NCBI GenBank assembly: GCA_934204655.1 | Contig: CAKPZJ010000009.1 | Coordinates: forward strand, 29,533 to 93,532 | Length of the DNA: 64,000 nt | Direction: 5' to 3' | Source: an uncultured Prevotella sp. | GTDB taxonomy: Bacteria > Bacteroidota > Bacteroidia > Bacteroidales > Bacteroidaceae | Shown: positions 50,247 through 59,689 of the stretch, piece after piece | Numbering within the stretch: position 1 is the stretch's first letter | Layout: every line of letters begins with the position of its first letter | Program-made: the position numbers and the translations under genes | Notes under the pieces: model-generated | Told to the model about the DNA's origin: nothing | The model's database searches: none | What the model saw: only the letters and a program-made list of their open reading frames with translations

Positions 50247-51622
50247 TAGTAAGTTACGGAGTCAATAGTCTGATTGGACTTATAGTGTATTAACTGGAAT
50301 ATCTCGTTCTGCAGACCGCCCCCGGCTATCTGCTTAAAGTGCAAGGGCGACTGCAAGGGGGCCGTGACCGCCTCGGCACGCGAACCTGTAAACCCTGCGC
50401 CATACCGATGCAGTCCCTGGAGGAAAAACAGGGCGTGGTCGTAGCCCACCAGTACAAACCGCGGAAGCGATGGCTGTGGCTCAGTACGGAACCACCGCCG
50501 ATAAGCAGCCTCTACTTGCTGCGTGGCCGACGAGAGCGGATTGTAATAGAAAGTTGACGGTATATACGTGTCAAACTTGTAGTAGTTAGCCAAATTGTAC
50601 TTAGTGTACATGAGCCACTCAGTATAACCAAAGAGCGAGATGCTTACTCCAGGCTGCGAAGTCTTGAGACTGTTGAGCTTGGCGAAAGCTATATTCAGCT
50701 CGGGAGAACGACCGCTGTTGAGCACCACCACATTAGGTTCCTTGCGACTGAAAGCCTTAGCGAACATGTCCTCAGAAGAACGCAGGTTGGTAATGCTGTA
50801 CTTGACGCCCTTAGCATCCAGCTGCTTGCGCAGGCCAAAGGTGAAAAGGCCCTTACGGCTGGTGGTGTCGTTGCAGTCAATAAAGATGGGGTGATGATGG
50901 GGAAAACGCTCCAAGAAAGCATGGATGGCTTTCTGGTTAAGTTGGTCGGCCGACTGATAGACCTGGAACACCTGGGAATTGTGAGCCACCTCGTCGCCAT
51001 TAATAGAAAAAGGTATAACCATACGGATACCGTACGTCTTGCAAAAGTTGGCGAGCGGCTTGACCTGACGGGTGTAGAGCGGACCAAATATAATGTCGCA
51101 ACGTTCAGCGCTGCTGTCCAGGAGCACCTGTCGGATGTCGGCGTCGGCCGCTACGTTCCACGCATGGATGTCAACAGAGATATTCTGCTTCTTCAATACA
51201 TCTGTAGCCAGCAGCATACCGCGGTAATACTCCACCATCCGCTGTCCATCGCCATCCTGTAGATGCAGCGGAAGCATCACGCCCACCCTGATGGCCCTGT
51301 TGCGTATGTCAGCGTCTTTCCTCTTGGCCGGCTCCTTAGCCGTGGCCTGCGGGGCAGCCGTCTGCACACTGGCATTAGGAGCCACCACATTAGGGATGTA
51401 TATCATGTCGCCCTTCTTCAGCTGATACCCATCAGCCTTCATGGTCGGGTTGGCATCCATAAGCTGCTGTAAGGTGATGCCGTATTTCCTGGCAATACCA
51501 AAAATGGTATCCTTCTTCTTAGCCTTGTACACGTCTTTCCAGTTGGCCGTCTGGGCTGTGGCCGTGATGCCTGCCAGCACCAACACAAATAGCAAAAAGT
51601 ATCGCAAGATGGTCTTTGTCAT
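50246..51622 (-). CDS. Secreted LysM protein fused to a type-1 periplasmic-binding-like domain
   Basis: A 458-residue envelope protein. Signal peptide MTKTILRYFLLFVLVLAGITATAQ; one LysM peptidoglycan-binding domain (residues ~33-76, KKDTIFGIARKYGITLQQLM, LKKGDMIYIP); then a Leu/Ile/Val-binding-protein-like domain from ~110 (RAIRVGVMLPLHLQDGDGQR, CDIIFGPLYTRQVKPLANFC, FVLVGYDHALFFLQGLHRYG). There is no lipobox. It is first in a three-gene unit with a barrel and a peptide transporter. It may tether a sensing or binding module to peptidoglycan; ligand unknown. Confidence 0.85.
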   Translation of the reverse strand: MTKTILRYFLLFVLVLAGITATAQTANWKDVYKAKKKDTIFGIARKYGITLQQLMDANPTMKADGYQLKKGDMIYIPNVVAPNASVQTAAPQATAKEPAKRKDADIRNRAIRVGVMLPLHLQDGDGQRMVEYYRGMLLATDVLKKQNISVDIHAWNVAADADIRQVLLDSSAERCDIIFGPLYTRQVKPLANFCKTYGIRMVIPFSINGDEVAHNSQVFQVYQSADQLNQKAIHAFLERFPHHHPIFIDCNDTTSRKGLFTFGLRKQLDAKGVKYSITNLRSSEDMFAKAFSRKEPNVVVLNSGRSPELNIAFAKLNSLKTSQPGVSISLFGYTEWLMYTKYNLANYYKFDTYIPSTFYYNPLSSATQQVEAAYRRWFRTEPQPSLPRFVLVGYDHALFFLQGLHRYGAGFTGSRAEAVTAPLQSPLHFKQIAGGGLQNEIFQLIHYKSNQTIDSVTY

Positions 51623-51645
51623 TTACATTATGTTCTTTCTACTTG

Positions 51646-51653
51646 CAAAGATA
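51646..51653 (-). promoter_or_regulatory. Promoter of the LysM/PorT/POT unit, -7 element TATCTTTG
   Basis: TAnnTTTG on the minus strand, 24 bases from the ATG at 51622. Confidence 0.65.
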
Positions 51654-51694
51654 GTGCAAACCGAAGACAGAGCAAAGTAAAAGACGAAGTTTTT

Positions 51695-51875
51695 TACACT
51701 TTGCAGGGCCAAAAGGTATCTCGCTGACCCCAACGAGAACCGCAGGCAGTACAGATTGTATCAGAAAAGGTCGATAGACCCATCAGAAGTACAGCCCTGC
51801 CCATCAGGCTAATAGTCCTGACGGCAACGGCTCGCCCAGCAGCCACTGCTGAAAGTCCAACAGCCCCTCTGACTA
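51695..51875 (-). ncRNA. Candidate structured RNA (unidentified)
   Basis: A TATCTTTG promoter on the minus strand (51879-51886) faces about 180 bases without a credible ORF but with many local helices: CAGCAGTGGCTGCTG (6-bp stem, 3-base loop), CAGG / CCTG, GGTC / GACC, GCAGG / CCTGC, and GGTTCTCG pairing with CGAGATACC (8 bp, one bulge). It may be a small RNA or the distal leader of the LysM gene. It does not match the cobalamin, TPP, RNase P, tmRNA or SRP consensus I know; 6S RNA cannot be excluded. Confidence 0.35.
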
Positions 51876-51878
51876 CCA

Positions 51879-51886
51879 CAAAGATA
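51879..51886 (-). promoter_or_regulatory. Promoter-like TATCTTTG upstream of the candidate RNA
   Basis: Perfect TAnnTTTG on the minus strand, 257 bases from the nearest downstream start codon, which already has its own promoter. Confidence 0.5.
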
Positions 51887-51949
51887 ACCATTAGCCTGCT
51901 ATTTATAAAAAAAAGTACAGCTCCACAGGGCTAACTCTAAACTTTTTGT

Positions 51950-51957
51950 TAACTTTG
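51950..51957 (+). promoter_or_regulatory. Promoter of the T9SS cargo gene, -7 element TAACTTTG
   Basis: Perfect TAnnTTTG. The ~75-base leader contains a hairpin GTAGCC / GGCTAC (~51966-52004). Confidence 0.65.
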
Positions 51958-52035
51958 CATAATCGTAGCCTATCATCCGTACACCCACGGGTATCAGGGC
52001 TACTGGAGTGTTATTAATTTGCGAAGTTATCCATT

Positions 52036-52746
52036 ATGAAGATAGCATTAGTCCGACTTCTCACCCTCTTAGTGGGAGCCTTGGCCACATCGGTGGCATG
52101 GGCGCAGACACCCACTATATCTCCCACAGTAACTTTTACAGACGCCGAAGGCAATGAGAGTACCGATACGCAGTTTTCCGGGTCGGCCCCCGTTACGGCC
52201 GCGTTCCGCCTCAACTCTGCCAACTATCAGGGGTGGACACCTCATTACGAATGGCGCTTTTATAAGGAAGGCCAGGAAGACAACCCTTATCTGGTGCGTT
52301 ACGAAGAGGACACCGAGTACACTTTTAACGAGTCTGGGGTCAATTATGTGGTGTGCTACACAACTTTTGTCCAAGGCACCGACACCGTAGCTTATCAGCA
52401 GGATTACTGGCGCGACATGCGCTTCGCTGTAACTATCTACGAGAGCAAGCTCGAGTTCCCCAACGCTTTTTCCCCTAATGGCGACGGCATTAATGACATT
52501 TACCGTGCCAAGCCTGGCTATCAGAGCATCATAGAATTCAAGGCCACGATATTTAACCGTTGGGGCCAGAAGCTTTATGAGTGGTCCGACCCCGCTGGAG
52601 GATGGGACGGCACCTACCGGGGCAAGGATGTCAAGGTGGGCACTTACTACTGTCTGGTCAAGGCGCGTGGCGCCGATGGCCGCAAATTCAATATAAAGAA
52701 AGATGTGAACCTGATGCGCGACTATACAGAGACGCAGAACCCGTAG
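52036..52746 (+). CDS. Small secreted protein with T9SS type-B (CHU_C) sorting domain
   Basis: A 236-residue protein with signal peptide [23 protein letters not shown], an unassigned ~115-residue N-terminal region with a PKD/Ig-like look ([30 protein letters not shown]), and a gliding-motility-type C-terminal domain at 142-228: [59 protein letters not shown]. This is the type-B signal for export by the type IX secretion system. The usual family end is at LMR; eight more residues follow here. The uvrA ATG follows 38 bases later. Confidence 0.88.
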   Translation: MKIALVRLLTLLVGALATSVAWAQTPTISPTVTFTDAEGNESTDTQFSGSAPVTAAFRLNSANYQGWTPHYEWRFYKEGQEDNPYLVRYEEDTEYTFNESGVNYVVCYTTFVQGTDTVAYQQDYWRDMRFAVTIYESKLEFPNAFSPNGDGINDIYRAKPGYQSIIEFKATIFNRWGQKLYEWSDPAGGWDGTYRGKDVKVGTYYCLVKARGADGRKFNIKKDVNLMRDYTETQNP

Positions 52747-52784
52747 GGATAACAACGGGCATCACAGGGACTAACAGAAATAAC

Positions 52785-55616
52785 ATGAAAAAGGAAGATG
52801 AAGAGATAAAGGTATGGGGCGCACGCGTACATAACCTGAAGAACGTAGACGTTACCATACCCCGCAACTCGCTTACCGTAATTACTGGCCTATCGGGCTC
52901 GGGCAAGTCGTCGCTGGCCTTTGACACCATCTACGCAGAGGGCCAGAGACGCTATATAGAAACCTTTTCGGCCTACGCACGTAACTTTCTGGGCAATATA
53001 GAACGTCCGGATGTTGATAAGATAACCGGCCTGAGTCCCGTTATCAGCATAGAGCAGAAAACCACCAACAAGAACCCCCGCTCTACCGTGGGCACCACTA
53101 CCGAGATATACGACTACCTGCGACTGCTGTACGCCAGGGCCGGAACAGCCTATAGTTACCTGTCGGGAGAAAAGATGGTGAAATACACAGAGGAAAAGGT
53201 GCTCGCCATGATACTCGACCATTACGTAGAGCACCGCATCTACATCCTGGCGCCCCTGGTAAGGCAGCGCAAGGGCCACTACCGCGAGCTGTTTGAAAGC
53301 ATGCGCCGCAAGGGGTACCTCTATATCCGCGTAGACGGCGAGATTAAGGAGATAGTGAGGGGCATGAAGGTAGACAGGTACAAGAACCACAACATAGAGG
53401 TGGTGATAGACAAGCTCAAGGTACAGAACAAGGATGACGAGCGACTCAAGAAGAGTGTACAGGTGGCCATGCGCCAGGGCGATGGTACCCTGATGGTGTT
53501 AGACGACCAGGACGGCACGATACGCAACTTCTCCAAGCGGCTGATGGACCCTGCCACGGGTCTATCGTACGGCGACCCGGCGCCAAACATATTCTCCTTT
53601 AACTCGCCAGAGGGCGCCTGCCCTCACTGTAAGGGCCTGGGCGTGGTCGACGAGATAGATATACGCAAGGTGATACCCGATGACAAGCTAAGTATCCACG
53701 CGGGAGCCATAGCGCCCCTTGGCAAGTACAAGAACCAGATGATTTTCTGGCAGATAGCCGCCATCCTGCAAAAATACGACTGCACGCTGAAGACACCCGT
53801 CAAGGATGTGCCCCAGGAAGCCATCGAGGAGATACTATACGGTACCATGGAGAACCTGCGCATATCCAAGGAGCTGGTACACACATCGAGCGACTACTTC
53901 GTTACGTTCGATGGCATCATCAAGTACCTCAAGGACATCATGGAGAGCGACGACACGTCGGCCGGGCAGAAGTGGGCCGAGCAGTTCATGGCCACGGCGG
54001 TGTGCCCAGAGTGCAAGGGCATGCGGCTGAAGCGCGAGGCACTGGCATACAGGGTCTGGGACAAGAATATCACGGAAGTGGCTAACCTGGACTTGGCTGA
54101 ACTGGCTGAGTGGCTGGCTCACGTAGAGGAGCACATGGACGCCAACCAGCAGAAGATAGCCGAGGAGATAGTCAAGGAACTTCGCACCCGTGTGCGGTTC
54201 CTCTTGGAAGTGGGCCTGGACTACCTGTCGCTCAATAGGCAGTCGGCCACGCTGTCGGGAGGCGAGAGCCAGCGTATCAGGCTGGCCACCCAGATAGGCA
54301 CGCAGTTAGTTAACGTGCTATACATCCTGGATGAGCCCAGCATAGGATTGCACCAGCGCGACAACCAGCGTCTCATCAACTCGCTCAAGGAACTGCGTGA
54401 CCTGGGTAACACCGTTATCGTGGTCGAACACGACGAGGACATGATGCGCGCTGCCGACTGGATAGTAGACATAGGCCCCAAGGCGGGCCGCAAGGGTGGC
54501 GAGGTGGTCTTCCAGGGCACCCCGGCCGACATGCTTAACCACCACACGGTTACGGCTAACTATCTGAACGGTGTCCAGAAGATAGCCATTCCCCAAGTGC
54601 GTCGCGAGGGCAACGGCAAGAAGATTACGCTACACGGATGCAGTGGCAACAACCTGAAAGGCATCGACGTAGACTTTCCGCTGGGCCGCCTCATCGTTGT
54701 AACAGGCGTCAGCGGTTCGGGCAAGAGTACCCTCATCAACGAGACGCTGCAGCCCATCCTGGCCCACCACTTCTACCGGGCCCTCAAGAAGCCCATGCCC
54801 TACACCGGTATCGACGGCATAGACAACATAGACAAGGTGGTAACCGTAGACCAAAGCCCCATAGGCCGCACCCCCCGCAGCAATCCGGCTACTTACACGG
54901 GCGTATTCTCTGACATACGCGCGCTGTTTGTAGGACTGCCCGAGGCCAAGATAAGGGGTTACAAGCCCGGCCGGTTCTCCTTCAACGTCAAAGGAGGCCG
55001 CTGCGAGGCATGCGGAGGCAATGGCTACAAGACCATAGAGATGAATTTTCTGCCCGATGTCATGGTTCCCTGCGAGGTTTGCCACGGCAAGCGCTACAAT
55101 AGGGAAACATTAGAAGTGCGATACAAGGGCAAATCGATAGCCGATGTACTGGATATGACCATCGGGCAGGCGGTAGAGTTCTTCGAGAACGTTCCCTCCA
55201 TCCTGCCCAAGATTAAGACGCTGCAGGAGGTGGGCCTGGACTACATCAAGTTGGGCCAGTCGAGCACCACGCTGTCTGGCGGCGAGAGCCAGAGGGTCAA
55301 GCTGGCCACCGAACTGGCCAAGCGTGACACGGGAAAGACCCTGTACATACTGGACGAGCCCACCACGGGTCTGCACTTCGAGGATATACGCATCCTGATG
55401 GACGTGCTCCAAAAGCTGGTAGACAAGGGCAATACCGTCATCATTATAGAGCACAACCTGGACGTGATTAAGCTGGCCGACTACATCATAGACATAGGCC
55501 CCGAGGGCGGACGCAACGGCGGACAGGTGCTGGCCACCGGTACTCCCGAACAGGTGGCTCAGAGCAAGCAGGGCTACACCCCTAAGTACTTACGCGAGGT
55601 GCTGACCCGAGGCTGA
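52785..55616 (+). CDS. uvrA: Excinuclease ABC subunit A
   Basis: UvrA finds bulky DNA lesions and loads UvrB in nucleotide-excision repair. The 943-residue protein has two ABC ATPase halves: P-loop GLSGSGKSS (35-43) and GVSGSGKST, signatures [16 protein letters not shown] and [16 protein letters not shown], and Walker [13 protein letters not shown]. Zinc modules: CPHCKGLG / CPECKGMRL and CEACGGNGY / [10 protein letters not shown] start at [20 protein letters not shown]; longer in-frame readings enter the upstream gene. It probably shares the T9SS cargo gene's transcript. Confidence 0.97.
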   Translation: MKKEDEEIKVWGARVHNLKNVDVTIPRNSLTVITGLSGSGKSSLAFDTIYAEGQRRYIETFSAYARNFLGNIERPDVDKITGLSPVISIEQKTTNKNPRSTVGTTTEIYDYLRLLYARAGTAYSYLSGEKMVKYTEEKVLAMILDHYVEHRIYILAPLVRQRKGHYRELFESMRRKGYLYIRVDGEIKEIVRGMKVDRYKNHNIEVVIDKLKVQNKDDERLKKSVQVAMRQGDGTLMVLDDQDGTIRNFSKRLMDPATGLSYGDPAPNIFSFNSPEGACPHCKGLGVVDEIDIRKVIPDDKLSIHAGAIAPLGKYKNQMIFWQIAAILQKYDCTLKTPVKDVPQEAIEEILYGTMENLRISKELVHTSSDYFVTFDGIIKYLKDIMESDDTSAGQKWAEQFMATAVCPECKGMRLKREALAYRVWDKNITEVANLDLAELAEWLAHVEEHMDANQQKIAEEIVKELRTRVRFLLEVGLDYLSLNRQSATLSGGESQRIRLATQIGTQLVNVLYILDEPSIGLHQRDNQRLINSLKELRDLGNTVIVVEHDEDMMRAADWIVDIGPKAGRKGGEVVFQGTPADMLNHHTVTANYLNGVQKIAIPQVRREGNGKKITLHGCSGNNLKGIDVDFPLGRLIVVTGVSGSGKSTLINETLQPILAHHFYRALKKPMPYTGIDGIDNIDKVVTVDQSPIGRTPRSNPATYTGVFSDIRALFVGLPEAKIRGYKPGRFSFNVKGGRCEACGGNGYKTIEMNFLPDVMVPCEVCHGKRYNRETLEVRYKGKSIADVLDMTIGQAVEFFENVPSILPKIKTLQEVGLDYIKLGQSSTTLSGGESQRVKLATELAKRDTGKTLYILDEPTTGLHFEDIRILMDVLQKLVDKGNTVIIIEHNLDVIKLADYIIDIGPEGGRNGGQVLATGTPEQVAQSKQGYTPKYLREVLTRG

Positions 55617-55646
55617 CGGCACTACCATGACTAACAGAGCAACCCG

Positions 55647-57107
55647 ATGAAAGGACATAACAAACATACGGAACCCCTGCGCCGACGGCCGTCGGCCCTG
55701 CTGTCCGTGGCACCGCTGGCCGTGCTGGTCATACTGCTTACCATTACCATACGCGCCTTTGGCAGCGACTCGCTCAGTGGGGCCAGCCAGGTCACGCTGC
55801 TCTGCGTTTCGGCTTTCTGTGTACTCGTGGGCATGGCATACCTGCACATTCCATGGGCCACCTTTGAAAAGAACATCACCAAGAACGTGGCCAGCGTGGC
55901 CAGTGCCCTCATCATACTGCTCTTCATAGGCGCGCTGAGTGGCGCGTGGATGCTCAGTGGCGTGGTGCCCACCCTGATATATTACGGGCTACAGATTATA
56001 CATCCCGACGTGTTCCTGGCCTCTACCTGCATCATCTGTGCGCTGGTCAGCATTATGACGGGCAGCTCATGGACCACCATAGCCACCATAGGCATAGCGC
56101 TTATGGGCATAGGGCGGGCCCAGGGCTTCGCAGACGGATGGATAGCCGGCGCCATCATATCGGGAGCCTATTTCGGCGACAAGATTTCGCCCCTGTCTGA
56201 TACCACCGTGCTGGCCTCGGGCGCCATTGGGGTGCCCCTGTTCAAGCATATACGCTACATGCTCATTACCACCATCCCCTCGATACTGCTGGCCATAGCG
56301 GTGTTTGCCGTGGCCGGACTGGTAAGCCAGACCGACAGCGCACAGCGCATAGGTGTGTTCTCCGAGGCCCTGCGCGAGCGATTTGTCATCACTCCGTGGC
56401 TGCTTCTGGTGCCCCTGCTTACCGGGGTGCTCATAGCCCGACGCACCCCGCCGGCCATTACGCTGTTCCTGTCTACCCTGATGGCGGTAGTGGCGGGCTG
56501 TATATGGCAGCAGGGGGTACTGCACGAGGTAGACGCATCGCTCTTCAAGGCCGTGATGAAAGCTGTGTACGGCAGTACGACACTGCCATCGGACAATGCC
56601 ATGCTGGCCGAGCTGATTTCGACCCGCGGCATGGCCGGCATGATGGGTACTATATGGCTCATCATCTGCGCCATGTGCTTTGGCGGCACCATGTCGGCCG
56701 GAGGTTTTGTGGGCGGCATAACGCGGCTGTTTATCCATCTGATACGTGGCCGCAAGTCGCTGGTAGGGGCCACCGCCGCCACGGGGGTTATGATGAATAT
56801 AGCCGTGGCCGACCAGTACCTCTGTATTCTGCTTACGGGCAACATGTTCAAGGACATCTACGACAAGGAGGGCTACGAGCGACGGCTGCTGAGCCGCACC
56901 ACGGAAGACAGCGTAACGGTTACCTCGGTGCTGGTGCCCTGGAACACCTGCGGCATGACCCAGAGCACGGTACTTGGCGTGTCCACGTTTACCTATCTGC
57001 CCTACTGTCTGTTTAACATTATCTCGCCCCTGATGAGTGTACTTATCGCGGTGCTCAACTACAAGATAGTACGCCGGCCGGCAGTGGCCGATGCCCCCGA
57101 GGCTTAA
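55647..57107 (+). CDS. nhaC: NhaC-family Na+/H+ antiporter
   Basis: A 486-residue inner-membrane antiporter with about 11-12 helices. Characteristic stretches: IVxLLFIGALSGAWMLSG-like segment at ~95-110, STCIICALVSIMTGSSWTTI, SGAYFGDKISPLSDTTVLAS (the conserved GDK.SP.SDTT motif) and LVPWNTCGMTQSTVLGVSTF. It exports Na+ (or acts as a lactate/malate-type exchanger in some relatives). Thirty bases after uvrA, same strand; no promoter seen between. Confidence 0.92.
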   Translation: MKGHNKHTEPLRRRPSALLSVAPLAVLVILLTITIRAFGSDSLSGASQVTLLCVSAFCVLVGMAYLHIPWATFEKNITKNVASVASALIILLFIGALSGAWMLSGVVPTLIYYGLQIIHPDVFLASTCIICALVSIMTGSSWTTIATIGIALMGIGRAQGFADGWIAGAIISGAYFGDKISPLSDTTVLASGAIGVPLFKHIRYMLITTIPSILLAIAVFAVAGLVSQTDSAQRIGVFSEALRERFVITPWLLLVPLLTGVLIARRTPPAITLFLSTLMAVVAGCIWQQGVLHEVDASLFKAVMKAVYGSTTLPSDNAMLAELISTRGMAGMMGTIWLIICAMCFGGTMSAGGFVGGITRLFIHLIRGRKSLVGATAATGVMMNIAVADQYLCILLTGNMFKDIYDKEGYERRLLSRTTEDSVTVTSVLVPWNTCGMTQSTVLGVSTFTYLPYCLFNIISPLMSVLIAVLNYKIVRRPAVADAPEA

Positions 57108-57169
57108 CCTACCCCACCCCTAATCATCCCTACGCCCCCATCAACCATCACGGGCTCCATCCAGAGGTT

Positions 57170-57235
57170 ATGAATGTACATCCGAAAATCGGGGACACAC
57201 ATCCGGAGCCTCTAAATGTACATCCTAAAGTTTAG
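57170..57235 (+). other. 42-bp repeat pair with possible 21-codon ORF
   Basis: AATGTACATCC occurs at 57173 and 57215 (period 42). Each copy continues into a small palindrome with different bases but the same pairing (CCGA-AAA-TCGG, then CTAAA-G-TTTAG) and then ACACAC. The first copy starts a frame MNVHPKIGDTHPEPLNVHPK plus Val and a stop. I do not claim it is a gene. Confidence 0.4.
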
Positions 57236-57242
57236 AACACAC

Positions 57243-57278
57243 GACAGGGACTGCACCAGCATAGGTACAGTCCCCGTC
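57243..57278. terminator. Hairpin between nhaC and the esterase gene (convergent)
   Basis: GACAGGGACTG / CAGTCCCCGTC, an 11-bp stem with one A-C mismatch. There is no clear T run, so termination is probable rather than certain. Confidence 0.55.
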
Positions 57279-57302
57279 GCGTCAATGATGGTCGGTGATG
57301 GA

Positions 57303-58712
57303 CTATTTCTGAGTTATCACCTCGGCTATGGCCTTAGCCATTTCGCCAGCGCCCTTGGCCGTGGGATGTACGCCATCGCGCTGCATGAGATCCTTCTGGT
57401 TCAGCCGCTCGCGCATGTCTATCAGCCCGCACTTATTCTTCTTAGCTACCTTGCGGATGATGGGCATGATGCCTTTCTCGATAACCTCGTTATTAATACT
57501 ATTGTCGCGCTTAACCGCATTGGTGGCCACCAGCGGATAGGCCAGGTATATCTTGGGGCGCGCAGGCAGCGCCTTCAGGCTATCTATCATCAGCTGCAAG
57601 TCGTGAGCAAACTCGCTGCCGTACTTCCAGTTGATGGCTTTAGAGTCATTGGTTCCCAGTTTGATAATGGCTATATTGGGATTGAAGTCGAGCGCCTCGC
57701 GCCACGCCTGTTCGGCCATGTAGGGCATATTGCCCTTGTTGAGCAGTGTACGGGCACTCACGCCATAGTTGCGCACGTTGTACCCATTGCCAAGCAGGGC
57801 CTGGAGCTGCGCGGGATAGCCCCGCTGTTCGGGCAAGTCTATGCCTGCACCGTCAGTGATACTGTTGCCGATACAGGCCACACGCACGGCATCGCGGCGA
57901 GGGGCTGGCAGCTGCCCCAACCATGAGTTGATGTTGGTAAGCATCTCGTCGTGATACTTAAAGGAGGTTCTGAAACCGAAGCCGTGGCCTCCAGAGGGAT
58001 AAATGTACATGGCGCAACGGTTGCCCTTGCTCCGCATGGCGGTATAGTAAGCCACAGCGTTGGTAACGGGGGGCACCACATCGTCATCGTTGGTAAGGAG
58101 CAGCAGCGTGGGCGGCGTGATGTGACGGGCCACATGCAGCTGGTTGCTATACTCAGCTACAAGCTGAGCATCGTGCCACTCGCGACCTAACAAGTTCTTC
58201 GCTGAACCAGCGTGACCCATCCGCTCGTCCATGGAGATGACCGGGTAGAATAGGATGGCAAAGTTGGGACGGTGGGCAAAGTCTGCGTGGGTGCAGACGG
58301 TAGACGCTAAGTGTCCGCCAGCCGACGAGCCCATGATGCCCACGTCATAGGGGTTGACGTTCCAGGCTTGGGCCGAGTCGCGCACCATCTTCATGGCGTT
58401 CATGGCATCGCTGATGGGCAGCGAGCGGTCACCGTGAGGCATGCGGTAATTGAGTACGAAGCTGGCGATGCCCTGCTTGCAGAAATACTCGCCCCAGTCG
58501 GTTCCCTCGTGCTGCATGGCAACTATCCAGTAGGCTCCGCCGGGACAAATCACGATGGCACGACCGGTAGCCTTATCGGTCGAAGGGAGAAAACAGGTCA
58601 GCGTGGCCTTGCCGTCGGCACTTACGGGAATGACAAACTGCCGGCCGGCTGCCTGAGCCATCGCCGACAGGGCTAAAAGGATTAAGGTAAATACCAAAGA
58701 CTTTCTTTTCAT
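57303..58712 (-). CDS. Two-domain secreted esterase: alpha/beta hydrolase plus SGNH/GDSL hydrolase
   Basis: A 469-residue secreted protein with signal MKRKSLVFTLILLALSAMAQ. Domain 1 (~25-268) is an alpha/beta hydrolase of the BD-FAE/acetyl-esterase kind: oxyanion-type CPGGAYW, nucleophile Ser130 in GSSAGGH, His in SGGHGFGF. Domain 2 (~275-469) is an SGNH hydrolase: Ser284 in IGNSITDGAG, GTNDSK (353-358), and Asp446/His449 in RDGVHPTAKG. Both active sites look intact. Such fusions suggest removal of acetyl or feruloyl groups from plant polysaccharides; the substrate is inferred. No polysaccharide-utilisation genes are adjacent. Confidence 0.88.
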   Translation of the reverse strand: MKRKSLVFTLILLALSAMAQAAGRQFVIPVSADGKATLTCFLPSTDKATGRAIVICPGGAYWIVAMQHEGTDWGEYFCKQGIASFVLNYRMPHGDRSLPISDAMNAMKMVRDSAQAWNVNPYDVGIMGSSAGGHLASTVCTHADFAHRPNFAILFYPVISMDERMGHAGSAKNLLGREWHDAQLVAEYSNQLHVARHITPPTLLLLTNDDDVVPPVTNAVAYYTAMRSKGNRCAMYIYPSGGHGFGFRTSFKYHDEMLTNINSWLGQLPAPRRDAVRVACIGNSITDGAGIDLPEQRGYPAQLQALLGNGYNVRNYGVSARTLLNKGNMPYMAEQAWREALDFNPNIAIIKLGTNDSKAINWKYGSEFAHDLQLMIDSLKALPARPKIYLAYPLVATNAVKRDNSINNEVIEKGIMPIIRKVAKKNKCGLIDMRERLNQKDLMQRDGVHPTAKGAGEMAKAIAEVITQK

Positions 58713-58832
58713 CTTGTTACGTATGTTATAATTTGGTTTATCGTTAGTATTATTATCTTATGAGTATCAGTAGGTATTGTAATGGCAGCATATCATATTG
58801 CCATCTATGGCTATGCGTTCTGCCAACAGGGT

Positions 58833-59561
58833 TCAGCAGGCCTTGATGGCTATGCGCCGCCACAAGGCAGCAGGCAGCAGTCGCCAGAAGAATACGAGCA
58901 GGCGGTAGCGCCAGTCTACCACCACTACATGTCGGCCACGGCGTAAGGCAGCCACTATCTGGCGGGCCACATAAGGAGCTGCCATCTGTAGGGGGAAGTG
59001 CGACCCCTGGATAAGGGCCGTATGGACAAATCCAGGACGGATGTCGGTAAAACGGATGGGAAGCGCGCGGGTATGGGCCAGCTGTTCGAGCGCCTGGATG
59101 TAGACATTCTGAAACGCCTTGGAGGCGCTATACGACGGGGCTGGGCCCAGCCCCTTGACACCAGCTATCGAGGAGATGACGGCGATGTGCCCGCCACCAT
59201 GGGCTGCCATATAGCGAAAAGCCGCGCCAACCATGCGTGAAAAGCCCATGACATTGGTGTCTAAGGTAGACAGCTCGGTGGTAGCGTCGAGGGCCATGTT
59301 CTGCCGGCCTATGCCCGCGGCGTGGAAGTAGAGGTCTACCCCACCCATACTGTCAGCCAGCTGCTCCAGGGCCTGTACGGCTGTGGGGCTGCACACATCG
59401 CAGGACTGTACCCATACGGCCGACGGATGCTCGCTGCGTACGGCCTCTAACAGGGAGGTACGCCTGGCCATCAGTCCCACGGCCCAGCCATCGGCCACCA
59501 GGCACCGGGCCACCTCCAAGCCTATTCCGGACGAAGCACCGACTATGATTGCTTTTTTCAT
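58833..59561 (-). CDS. SDR family NAD(P)-dependent oxidoreductase
   Basis: A 242-residue classical short-chain dehydrogenase: cofactor motif IIVGASSGIGLEVARCL, FHAAGIG, catalytic Ser in AVISSIAGVKG and Tyr-Lys in APSYSASKAFQN. A C-terminal hydrophobic, basic stretch (WRYRLLVFFWRLLPAALWRR) could attach it to the membrane, as in lipid-active SDRs. The substrate is not known. It is divergent from sppA, with 128 bases between start codons. Confidence 0.85.
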   Translation of the reverse strand: MKKAIIVGASSGIGLEVARCLVADGWAVGLMARRTSLLEAVRSEHPSAVWVQSCDVCSPTAVQALEQLADSMGGVDLYFHAAGIGRQNMALDATTELSTLDTNVMGFSRMVGAAFRYMAAHGGGHIAVISSIAGVKGLGPAPSYSASKAFQNVYIQALEQLAHTRALPIRFTDIRPGFVHTALIQGSHFPLQMAAPYVARQIVAALRRGRHVVVVDWRYRLLVFFWRLLPAALWRRIAIKAC

Positions 59562-59613
59562 CAGAGCAAAATTAATAAAAATAGATGTACCAACGGAGAA
59601 AAAGTAAGGATAA

Positions 59614-59645
59614 TTTGTTTTTTCAAGCTATTTCCACTATTTTTG
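59614..59645 (+). promoter_or_regulatory. sppA operon promoter with both elements
   Basis: -33 element TTTG (59614-59617), 20-base spacer, -7 element TATTTTTG (59638-59645): the most complete Bacteroidetes promoter in the window. Start near 59651, 39 bases before the ATG. Confidence 0.75.
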
Positions 59646-59689
59646 CACTACCATTCACATATATAATAAGGTATAATAGACACAGACAG

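Noticed and set aside
51700..51880. Cobalamin riboswitch suggested by AGCCACTG on the plus strand
   Set aside because: The rest of the B12-box consensus and a downstream B12-related gene are missing.
51694..51891. 65-codon minus-strand frame starting MVIFVVVRGAVGLSAV
   Set aside because: No codon-usage or domain support, the ATG precedes or overlaps the promoter element, and the region is better explained by RNA helices.
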